Assembly: GCA_027596075.1 (NCBI GenBank)
Contig: JADGJC010000305.1
Span: forward strand, 1 to 47,282
Reading direction: 5' to 3'
DNA length: 47,282 bases
DNA from: Rhizophlyctis rosea
Taxonomy: Eukaryota; Chytridiomycota; Chytridiomycetes; Rhizophlyctidales; Rhizophlyctidaceae
Position numbers and translations under genes: made by a program. The notes under the pieces are model-generated. The model was not told where the DNA came from and did not search any database. It saw only the letters and a list, made by a program, of their open reading frames with translations. Of the stretch, positions 20,853 to 30,029 are shown in pieces (the first letter of the stretch is position 1; the number at the start of each line of letters is the position of its first letter).

Positions 20853-22317
20853 ACAACATTATCGATGTCAAACCACCTCGAATCTAGCCCCATACACGGA
20901 TTATTCTTCATTTCACCTTTGCTTACATCCAAAGTTGTCGCTGGACGGCAGCTATGAGCTCTATGGCCCATATGTTCCAAATAGAAATACCGGACATTGT
21001 TGAATTTGGATGCAATCAGTGGGCTGTTCATTTTTATGTAGATGTAGATTTCGAATTCACGTTCGAAATTAACTTCACCGTGAACAGTAACGAGTATATC
21101 CGTATACAGCTCGCCATCCAGTCCTCAGCTAAAGGGACACAGATACTGTGTTGGCGGGAGAATGGTAACCATGAATGCAACTAACCGTGAGATTATGACT
21201 GAACGATGAACGTGTTGTCCTCCATCGCGAACCAGTGAAAAATATCCCGAACGTGATGCATGGACGTGAGCTGAAGGAGCATCCTCGGAGAATGTGGGGA
21301 ATTTGGGTCACCCGAAAGAGCCTATAATCGTCGAAACGCCCCAACACTTTTACTCCCTTTCCCCTCCACCAGCCCCGTCGATATCCCCACTTCCAGCAGA
21401 AAGTACCTCACCCAAACTCCCACTCGCGCTTCCCATCCTTCGCGAGATCAGGAAAAATACAAGTTTACGTATACAGAAACGCAAGAAATAAAAATGTCTT
21501 GGATGATCTTCGCTTTCAACCTGGTCGCGACAGGCACCATGATTGGTGGCACCATTTTGGTACCGTATGAACCGCTCACCTTCCCATTCTGTTGACCCGC
21601 ATGTAAACACAATGAACGTACTGATATTCACATTTGCTCCCCATACACCGCATCCCTTCCGCCCGCACAACCTTTTGCGCATCCAACCAACTATGCATTA
21701 AATCCCCTCAAAATCAACCATCAAAACCCCAAAGTTCCTCATCCTCCTTTGCGCTACCCACGACTCCAACCGTCATCTACTACCCCATCCCTCGTACCCC
21801 CTCCTAGGCCTCAACACCCACATCTTCTTCCTCTTCACATCAATTTCCACCGCATCCGAATCCAAAACGGCGCACAAATACCTCCGCGAAACAATCATCG
21901 TCCGATGGCGCTGGAGTTCCCCATCACAAGCAGGAAAAAGGTAAGGACAGGCAACGTCATGTTCTTCCTTAGTGGTGTGATGGGCCGTGGAGTTGGGTGG
22001 AAGACTACTGTCAATGACGCCGGGCTGCGGGTGTGTTGGGTATGTATGTTCAGGGAGGGGGTGGAAGGTGATGAGGGATGATGTGGAGGGAATGAAGGTG
22101 GCTGTGTAAGAGTGCCGGTACCCCTCAATATCATTCCTTCTACAATCTCAAAGGAAGGCAGTCACGCTCCAGTTGGCAGCACATGATTTCGTTCTTATGA
22201 CCTAACAGAATCACACTGTTATTGATATCTCCACAAATCTAATACGTACAAATACAATTTGGTGCTACATAGAAATACAATTGAATTCCATCCTCCGACC
22301 AACCAACATCCACAAAT
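20853..22317. other. region without a secure gene; weak membrane-protein candidate at 21494-21949 (+)
   Basis: Most of this 1.46-kb stretch has no supported gene. A weak candidate starts at ATG 21494 with a hydrophobic MSWMIFAFNLVATGTMIGG. Splicing from a GTACCG donor at 21560 to 21735 would join LILLCATHD... and GLNTHIFFLFTSISTAS. The second part has the C-rich codons typical of exon starts here, but the intron would be long (175 bases), no family is recognisable and no good terminal exon was found. Confidence 0.25.
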
Positions 22318-22727
22318 TTAATGAAGTGTCCCATCTTGGCAATACCTGCCAGAAGCCAACGCCATATTATCAAAAATACCCGTATACCCCCCGTACGTCG
22401 GCAAATACGTGCAACTTGTAGGCGTAACCATCTGGTTCGGTGCCGCAATCAGCACCAACTTGTAGTTATTTGAGCTCAAAGATGTGGCCATGCACTGGTC
22501 GATAGGGTTGGACGCACTGGTGTAGTTGTAGAATGTCGCTTGGACCTCGAACTGGTTGCCGATACAGCTGCTGCGGACGCTCCAGAAGTAGGGACCGCAA
22601 CTTTCGGAGGGGGGATGTAGTAGCCATTTTGCTGAGTGCCGTAGAGATAGGCGGAAGACACTTGAGGGAGGGCGCCAGTGGTGGTGAAGACGGAGAGGGC
22701 GAATGCGGTGATGATAGCGGCCTTCAT
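22318..22727 (-). pseudogene. small secreted protein gene with a frame break
   Basis: The minus strand starts with a clear signal peptide, MKAAIITAFALSVFTTTGA, then LPQVSSAYLYGTQQNGYY. Near 22630-22590 the convincing reading moves to another frame: SCGPYFWSVRSSCIGNQFEV, FYNYTSASNPIDQCMATSL, VLIAAPNQMVTPTSCTYLP and a stop at 22318. The original frame runs on to 22476 but turns into unconvincing Ser/Thr text. No GT-AG intron that keeps the Cys-rich part repairs the shift; a 59-base intron with an odd GTTGCG donor would repair it but remove that part. So either a real frameshift or a base-call error lies here. The family is unknown to me; signal peptide and paired cysteines suggest a small secreted protein. 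It could be intact if the error is technical. Confidence 0.5.
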
Positions 22728-23640
22728 TGTGTGTTTGTCGGTGTGGGGCAGAATGTACGGTACAAGGCGGGATTGAGTGGATTGGAGTGGAAGTTGGGAG
22801 TTGTGATCTTTGTGATGGCTACCGAGATGGGATGAGGAACCCCCCTTTTATAGGGAGATCATGCTTGAGGTTTTGGATAGTGGTATCCATCCAGTACTTG
22901 GGTGGGGTTTTGAAAAGCGACGCTCGAGCCCCACTCTGTGGTCGGAAAAAGTCCGCATCGGTCTGCGTTTCGCAGTAAGAACAACGTTGAGAACAGTCTC
23001 AGACTCTCAGGCCACGCTGCACACCGGAGAGTCAAGCTGTCAAGACCTCCGACTCCTCCGAGTCCTCCGAACCGGAATCGGGAACAATTCGAGTTTCCAT
23101 GATTAGTAGAATGGATAAATCTACAAACGCAAAAATATCTATTCTGGATATTTGGTTCTAATTCGCCAGAATTTTCGTTTACTCAAGTTTTTAGAACACC
23201 TCCGTTGCACACTCCAGACCCTTGTGGAACAATTGTGGAAATTGGAAGACCATCATACCGGTACCTAGAAACCCGAGCGTCCGCAGGGCGTCGTTTTGGG
23301 TCATGCAGTTTCTAGCCGTGATTGTTTTCTTGCTCTGGCGCCGATGGATTGAAACAACTAGAAAAGTGCAAACAACCTAACGCAAAACACCGCGCATACT
23401 GCCTCAAGAATCAAGAAAAGCAAACCTAATTTACACCATCACAACTATGCTACAACGAAAAAACCTACACATAAAACCTATCTACAACCCAAATCCCACG
23501 CAAAGGAAAAACAACGGGGGCAAAAAGCGAACTTTTGCACACTATATACACTTCCCTTCAGGAAGTTTTGAGACCGCATATTTACCTATCGGCAACACCA
23601 CGACCGCGCGTCACAAACTCCAATCAAGTAGACGCCAACC
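22728..23640. other. intergenic region, nothing recognised
   Basis: About 910 bases between the start of the secreted-protein gene and the stop of the zinc-finger gene. I found no spliceable reading frame, RNA gene or repeat. It holds the promoter of the secreted gene, with a possible TATA-like CCTTTTATAGG near 22844, and the 3' end of the zinc-finger transcript. Confidence 0.4.
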
Positions 23641-26543
23641 TCAATCACTCGTCTCCGGGCTCCACGCACCGGTATATTCCCCCGGACTCCTCCCACCCCT
23701 TGGACTTCCCCAACCCCCCCCCAAAACCACGCTACAACCCCCAACCCCCCCCCACCAANNNNNNNNNNCCCCACTCGGACTCCTCACGTCCCTTCCCCCT
23801 CCACCACCACCACTCGGACTCCTCCCATCCCTCGTATTCCCACCCTCCACCAGCACCTCCTCCCGAATCTCCCAACTAACCGGATCCTCCTCCCCCAACG
23901 CGACACACCGCTTACAAAGCGCCGAATCCTTATTCCGCCTCTGACTCTTCGAAAACGCTGCCTCCGGTTTGACTTGACCGCAATGGGAGCAGGGCCGCGT
24001 GCGGTGGTCGAGTGCTTTGTAGCCGCGCGGGGGGCGCGGGTAAGGGTTGTAGCGGGGTGTGTGGGAGTTTGTGCGGGTGGGGTGGTGGGTGGGTGTTGTG
24101 GGCGGGGATTGGCGCGGGGTTGGGGTGGGGCTTTGGCGTGGGGTGGTGGAGCGGGAGAGGCGGTTGCGAAGGTCGTTGGGGTTGCGTATGACTGGATGGG
24201 TGAGGATGGGATAAGTGACATTAGTGCGTGACCTAGAGTCGGAAAGAGGAAGAGACTAAATGTTGCACACCAACCTGGCAAATCACTAGCAAAGGTAACC
24301 TTCCCACCAACAACCTCCCTCCTCCCAAACCCAGTCCTCATATCGTCCGCCGGACTCTCCGCCCGAAACACCACCTTCGGTCCACTCTCCACCACCACCT
24401 CAACATTCCTATCCCTAACCACCTCCGATTCCTTCCCCTTTCCCTTCCCTTTCCCCACCTCCCCATCCCCACCAAACCTCACAGTAATCTTCCCATCAAC
24501 CACTTCCCTCACTCCAGGTGAAATCACCCGCCCACTCGCAACACCATATAAATCCACCGCATCATCATCGAACGCCTCCCAAGCCCCCTCCACACGACGC
24601 CGCGAGCTTTCCGGACTCGTCCTACTGCTTCCATTCCTAGTCCGCGTCGAACCTCCATTGATCCTCATGCGCAAATCCTCACGTGCACCCTCCCGTTCGT
24701 CCCTCACATGCACATCACTCCCATCGCTACTCCTCCCATTAGACCGATCCCGATCCCCCTCCCGCCTATCGCGACGAACGGGGCTCCGACTACGACTTCT
24801 GGCAGGTCGGTAGGAATCGCCGCGACTCCGCCTCTCGTCCCGAACATCGCTCCGCTCATCCACCTCACGCTCCCGATTCTCAGCACGTCGGAAAACGGGC
24901 GGACTACGACTCCTCGAGCGATCAGTGCGGCGATCTGGACGGGTGCTTGGGACTTGCTCAGACACGTGTCGTTGATCGCTTTCTTCTCTTGAGGTCACGC
25001 GAGGAGGTGGACTTCGACTTGCTTCGTACACCGGTTGTTGATTTTTGAGTTTCCTGGATGATTCGGGTGAGGGACGTAGTTGTTCGTCCCTAGCCGCCAG
25101 TGCCACTTTCATCAAATCCGGTTGTGCACACCCGTCGCCCGCCGGTGTGTGCTGTGTGGATTGTTGATCATTCGTCTCGGTCATCAATTGAGGTGAGGAA
25201 TCCCGTTGTTCGGCCCGTGGTGCCAAATCCACTTCCATCATATCCGGTTTTGCAGTTCCATTTGAGATGCTATCGGTAGGTTCATTAAACTCCTCATCAA
25301 ACTCGTCCCATGCACTTTCTACGTCTCCTCGTGAAGTTGGCTGTACTTCAGTGGTGGGTGCCGCCGAGCTGCTTTCCGGCTGCCGAGACAAGTCATCAGG
25401 ATCTGAATCATCGCGAAACCCCATTGATAGGCGGACTCATACAACTTACTTCCAGTTTCACGGCAGACGTCGGGTCAACTTCTTCTGCATTCGACGCGTC
25501 CCTGTCGTCCAGTTCCGCTAGCATTTCACTGTCGGTATTGGGAGGCATCGCCGGAGCTGCGTGTTCCTCTTCTTGAGTAGCATCATCATCCTCCGATTCT
25601 GGCCACGGCTCAAAATCGACTTGAAATGGAATTTTTCGCACAATCTGATATGAGGTCCCCAAACGCTCCGATCAGAACCATTCCATGCTTCCGTTCGATG
25701 GATGAGAGTAACCATACTCACCCCTATGACATCCACCTCTGCTACATCCTTATTGAATATGTCGACCGCTTCATCTATTTGCCTTTGTCTCTCAATTGCT
25801 TCCTCTTGCTCTTCCTCCTTCACCCTCATCTCCCTTTTCACTCCCACATTCGCGTCTTCATTTTCCGTTTTGCACTTCGCCGAAGGGTCAAGTGTAGTTT
25901 CACGCAGCGTAATGACGGATTGGACGGTGTCTTCTCGATGTAATGATGACTCCGTATTTTCCGTCTTGCACTTCGCCAAAGGGTCGACTGTAGTTTCACG
26001 CAGCATAATAACGGACTCAATGGTGGCTTCTCGATGTAATGGTAACTCCGTATTCGCCAGATGACCGGCATAGGCGCCGCCTGCGCGTGCGAGTGGTGAA
26101 GCTGTTGCAGCAATGGGTATTGATAAGGCTTCCTGTTGAAAGCTCGGCGAACGCGTCAATGCTTGCAGACTTCCATCTCCGTCACGTGCCGTAAGTCGGA
26201 GACTCCCTTCTGCACCGCTCGTCCCTTCCTCCACTTTCACCAACGGTCCCTCAGCAAACTGTTTCACACCCTCATCCTTTCCCGGCTCGACCTTCACAGG
26301 CAAAAGCGGTGTCTCTGATACACTGCTCGAATCGTCGACCGGCTCAGCTTTGACAGGCACGAGGGGTATATGCGGTAGGGTATATTCGGGCACGGGTAAG
26401 GGCATGTGAGAGAGGCATGGTGCGGGTGTGGGGTCTTCCTCTCGGTTGAAGAAGATGGAGTGGTCTGTTTCGTATGTGGTCGTGGGAAAGTAGGATGGGA
26501 TAAAGGGTGCAGGGAATGGCGGAGGGGTAGGGGTTTTGGACAT
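23641..26543 (-). CDS. disordered RD/RS-rich protein with C-terminal Stc1-like zinc finger
   Basis: Four exons join in phase: 26543-25722, 25644-25450, 25379-24275 and 24191-23641, about 890 aa. Residues 1-270 contain several VKVEP/VKAEP-type segments with possible SUMO-acceptor lysines (PVKAEP, PVKVEP, LVKVEE) and a Glu/Arg coiled stretch. The middle is rich in Arg, Asp and Ser (RSRSRSP repeats). Near the end GYKALDHRTRPCSHC is followed by GQVKPEAAFSKSQRRN and LCKRCV, a CxxC...FSK.Q...CxxC finger resembling the Stc1 domain, which in fission yeast links RNAi to heterochromatin. Simple CxxC fingers of this form also occur elsewhere, so that link is inference. Two RSPSG-type motifs precede the tail, which contains a 10-N gap. 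Start MSKTPTPPPF was preferred; the frame is open upstream to 26777. The third intron uses a GTTGGT donor. Confidence 0.75.
23759..23768. other. assembly gap (10 N)
   Basis: Ten N bases inside the last exon of the zinc-finger gene, flanked by long C runs (G runs on the coding strand). The frame happens to continue across the gap at this length, but true length is unknown, so the last 40 or so residues of that protein are uncertain. Confidence 0.98.
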
Positions 26544-27103
26544 GGTTGTGTAACGATGCGAGTTAGATGATAGAGACCGAGGCCAGAAACAATGCGGCCA
26601 TTCCTCCAAGATAGAGAGAACCTGTCTTATGTGAACGCGGTGGAAAGGGTAACAACCCACCAAGATTAGGGTGAGGATGGGAAGGATTTGACATGAGGTG
26701 AAACAAAGCCAACAAGGGAAGCTTGCCTGGAAGGGTGGCGTTGAATGTAAACAACATGTGGTGGCGTGCCTAATCACTGTGCCGTAAAAGCCATTTGCGG
26801 ACAGCGAAATACAGTGTTCTCACGGAAAGATTCATCACAGTAAGCTCATAAGTGGAGCAGGTTAACAGTGTTGGTATCAGAGTAACCGACTTCAAAAGTT
26901 TGCGACTTGCGTGTTACCAGGAACCTCGCTGCAAACTTTTATCCAGCAATGTGAACACTGCAAACTATGATCAGCAACTGGACAGACTTGGTGCTGAGGG
27001 GACTTGGGAAGCCAACGTACGTCATGCGTACTTGAAAAATTTGAAATGTTCCATATATACATGTTGTTCTCACAAAAAGTCTACAAGTACATACCCATGA
27101 CCC
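26544..27103. other. intergenic region, no gene seen
   Basis: About 560 bases between the zinc-finger gene start and the stop of the HAD phosphatase gene, both on the minus strand. Only short unsupported frames are present. The left part should hold the zinc-finger gene promoter. Confidence 0.4.
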
Positions 27104-28215
27104 CTACGCCTCAATCCCAAAAACAGCCCTCAAAACCCTCGCCAACCCATCTTCCCCATTCCCCGGCGCAACAAACTTCGCAACCTCCTTCACTCCAACC
27201 TCCCCATTCCCCATCGCAACCCCCATCCCACACTCATCAAGCATCTGAATATCATTCTCCCCATCTCCAAACGCCATAATCTCTTCCATGCTGCACTTGA
27301 TAACAGTCTGGGCAAGCTGCTCAATTGCCGCAGCTTTCGTAGCACGGTGGTTCATGACTTCTAGACGAGGATCGCCGGTGCGGACTAGGATCGTGTTTTT
27401 TGGGCAGGTTGGATTCGAGTCAAGGTCGGCGCGGGTGCGATCTAAGTCTGCTTTGGGGGACATGAAGCTCCTGAAGGGATTGTGTTATGAGCATGAAAGT
27501 TGTTGTAGCTCCAATGACAAAGGCTGAGACATACAGCTTGTGCACAACCATCCCATCTTTGATGGCCTTGATCAGCTCTTCCACATCTGTCTTCTCCGGG
27601 TAAGGCTCGTCGGCTTCAGCGGTGACCGCAAAAGAAGGGTGTTCATGCGGGCTCAAGATACAGTCATAGGTGTATATAACCATGGGACGGCCGTTTGTTA
27701 CTGCCCAATTCAGATACCATAGCGCATCATCGGCAGGGATGGGGCATTCGTGAAGAGTGTGGAACGAGGGTGCGTGGTGCTCGGCTGGAGTGCCGGAGTC
27801 TTCAGAGCCACAGAGAGCACCGTTGGAGTACACCTGTTGAGGAGCGCTGTGTAAGCGAGCTTTTGGTGAAGATGTTCGGACAGCATTTGCCTACCCCTAT
27901 TGAGTGTCCCAGCTCCTCCATAGCTCCATTGATGGTGCGTGTTGCAATACGTGGCCGCCCAGTGGCGAAGATTATGGGGAGATCAGGACGAAGGGCTCGG
28001 ACGGCGCGGAAAGTGTCAAGAGTGTATTGGGTAATGTTGTGACTAGGATCCAGAGTTGTCCCATCTATGTCGCAGCAAATTAGCTGCAGAGAATTGGGAT
28101 CAGATTCGAATTGTTTTAGTGAAGTCGCGTATATGAATTTCCACACCTTGACCCTGTCCGCCTTGAAGTTGGCGGGCAACCCCTCAAGAGCCGCATACTT
28201 GGGAGCTGAAGACAT
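27104..28215 (-). CDS. HAD-superfamily (Cof/IIB type) phosphatase
   Basis: Four exons join in phase: 28215-28147, 28083-27895, 27833-27535 and 27470-27104, encoding 307 aa. Motif I is ICCDIDGTTL, giving the two catalytic aspartates. Motif II sits in PIIFATGRP. A cap domain follows VYSNGALCG. The conserved lysine is probably in the NHRATKAAAIEQL segment. Motif IV is MAFGDGENDIQML, then GMGVAMGNG. These are the marks of class IIB HAD hydrolases, which mostly cleave sugar phosphates or similar small phosphomonoesters; the substrate cannot be read from sequence. The first intron, 63 bases, is a multiple of three without a stop, so an unspliced reading is also open; removing it gives DRVKLICCDIDG, which fits the family better. 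It is divergent from a histidine phosphatase gene 358 bases away. Confidence 0.9.
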
Positions 28216-28573
28216 TACGATAGCGGTTTTTCAAAGAACAAAGGAGCAAGATAAACTGGCTGTAATAAGGTAGAGGGTTTTCAGGTTTCGGCAGCGGTAT
28301 GGGTTCTTTGCATACACATTTATCGTGAGGAGGTTGAAGGGGGAAAGAAGAACGTGGAAAAGAGCAAAAATAACAATCAGCAACCCCACGAACCGAATGG
28401 GCTAAACACAAAGCCGCCTGGCCCACTCATATCACCAAAAATGGATTGATTGTCACTTGCTGGTTCTGGTCTCCTTCAAATCGAGCTCTTGCACCTCTCG
28501 TCTGGGCTTCTGCTGCATGATGTGCTGTTCGGACCTTCACAAATCACAAACAAATTGCGAAAAACGAAAGAGA
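28216..28573. promoter_or_regulatory. shared intergenic region of a divergent phosphatase pair
   Basis: This 358-base stretch separates the start codons of the HAD phosphatase (minus) and the histidine phosphatase (plus), so it must hold both promoters. No TATA box or known operator is obvious. The histidine phosphatase frame is open upstream to 28457, but those residues look non-coding. Confidence 0.45.
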
Positions 28574-29345
28574 ATGAGTACTCCACCCGTCACACTACCC
28601 TCACCATTACAAAACAGGTACTTCATAGTCCGTCACGGCTTCTCAAAAGCCAATGAAGCAGGCGTCATCATTTCCGACCCAGTAGCAGGGTGTCGTCCTG
28701 AGTACGGTCTCACAGACCTGGGAAAACAACAAGCGGAGAAGGAAAGTCCCCAAATGCAGCTCAAAGGCAAGACCCCCATCTATAATCAAAACCCCCACAG
28801 GCCGCATCAGATCTCGCCACCCTCCTCTCCACCACCCACCCCCTCCCCATAAAAGTATACACCTCCCCATTCTCACGTGCCCTTGAAACCGCCAACACAA
28901 TCCAGTCTGCATTCCCTTCCTCCACGCTCACAATATCGGAGCTTCTTGTAGAACGAAACTTCGGTCCTTTTGAAGGAAAATCGAATTCCAACTACCACAC
29001 AGTCTGGGCGGAGGATGAACAGCATAAAGACTATCCCGGCGTGGAGGATGTGGTCTGTGTGGTCCAGCGGGCTGGCAGTGTAGTTAGTTTAGCGGAAGAG
29101 GCTGCACGGGAGAGTGGGGAGAGGTGGGTGGTTGTTATTGTTGCGCATGGGGATACATTGCAGGTTGGTGGTTCGATTATTATCATTTGGAGGGTGGTGG
29201 GTTGTCAGTGTTAGGCAGCTAAATTGGTGAACTCGAACAGATTCTTCAGACGGCGTTTGCAGGAATCTCGCCTTACAAGCATAGAAGTCTACCGCATTTA
29301 GAAACTGCAGAGGCCAGAGAAGTTGGTGCAATGGGGAACTCATAG
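28574..29345 (+). CDS. histidine phosphatase (phosphoglycerate-mutase-like)
   Basis: Three exons join in phase: 28574-28766, 28811-29163 and 29250-29345, encoding 213 aa. The catalytic motif is YFIVRHGFSKAN with the RHG triad. YTSPFSRALETANTI carries the second conserved Arg, ERNFGPFEG the acidic loop, and VIVAHGDTLQ the second catalytic His. The end, HRSLPHLETAEAREVG, is typical of small histidine phosphatases. The enzyme should remove phosphate from small molecules or phosphoproteins by a phosphohistidine intermediate; the substrate is not readable. The first intron appears to use a GC donor (GCAAGA), because only GC 28767 to AG 28810 gives the expected MQLKDLATLLSTTHPLP continuity; no GT donor nearby does. 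The second intron has a GTTGGT donor. Confidence 0.88.
28767..28810 (+). other. GC-AG intron in the histidine phosphatase gene
   Basis: This 44-base intron begins GCAAGA, close to the GCAAGT consensus of minor GC-AG introns, and ends GCATCAG. Removal restores the reading frame of the phosphatase fold across the junction. It was chosen because the GT sites in the area lead to stops or the wrong frame. Confidence 0.6.
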
Positions 29346-30029
29346 TATATTGTCTCCAAACCCCTGTCTTGGTTATCTTTAATGGAGGGCTTTGCTGGGG
29401 TGGGTGGTGTTATGCGTAGACTGGATATGTGATGATGCCCACCTGATGCCATGTCAACGTGTAATATGTCACTAGTGCACAGGACAACTCCTGAAAGCCG
29501 CAACGTACACTAAACATGTGGTAGTTCATACCAACAGATTTGAATTCGCGTTCATAGCGAACCTTCTCACCTTCGATCGGGTAACATCATGGAAGATGCT
29601 TTTGGCGATGTTGGCAGGTGAATTTTGTTGCGGACTTTGATGGCTGAAACAGGCTTGTGCTTGTGCTTTTGCTTTACTTTTGCGGGGTTACGAGACTGCT
29701 TAGTGCAAGCGACCTCCAATATGAAACACGTTGTGACCTGAGACCTTCCTCATGACGATTGTCCCTGAAGAGCTGTAGATGCCTACAAACGAATGCATCC
29801 AAACGAGGGCAGATCAGGCGCCTTGTTGAAACTTGACATCCGAAAAGTCGAATAGGACCCTGAGGAAAAGGAAGGGAAAAGACCAGAGATCCGAGGCCAC
29901 GTGATATCTATTTAGCTTCGCAGTGTCCAGCACCGCCAGCACCGCCCCACAGTGCTGGTGGTGTTTCGGTGTTCATTCCCTTTGCCCACCACAATCTCTC
30001 CTTCCCACAACCATGCATCATAATAGAGA
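29346..30029. other. intergenic region, nothing recognised
   Basis: About 680 bases between two plus-strand genes. No coding frame, RNA gene or repeat was found. The right end must hold the promoter of the Munc13-like gene. Confidence 0.45.

Noticed and set aside
23974..24231. Plus-strand Gly/Ala/Val-rich frame
   Set aside because: Shadow of the Pro/Thr-rich end of the zinc-finger gene on the other strand.
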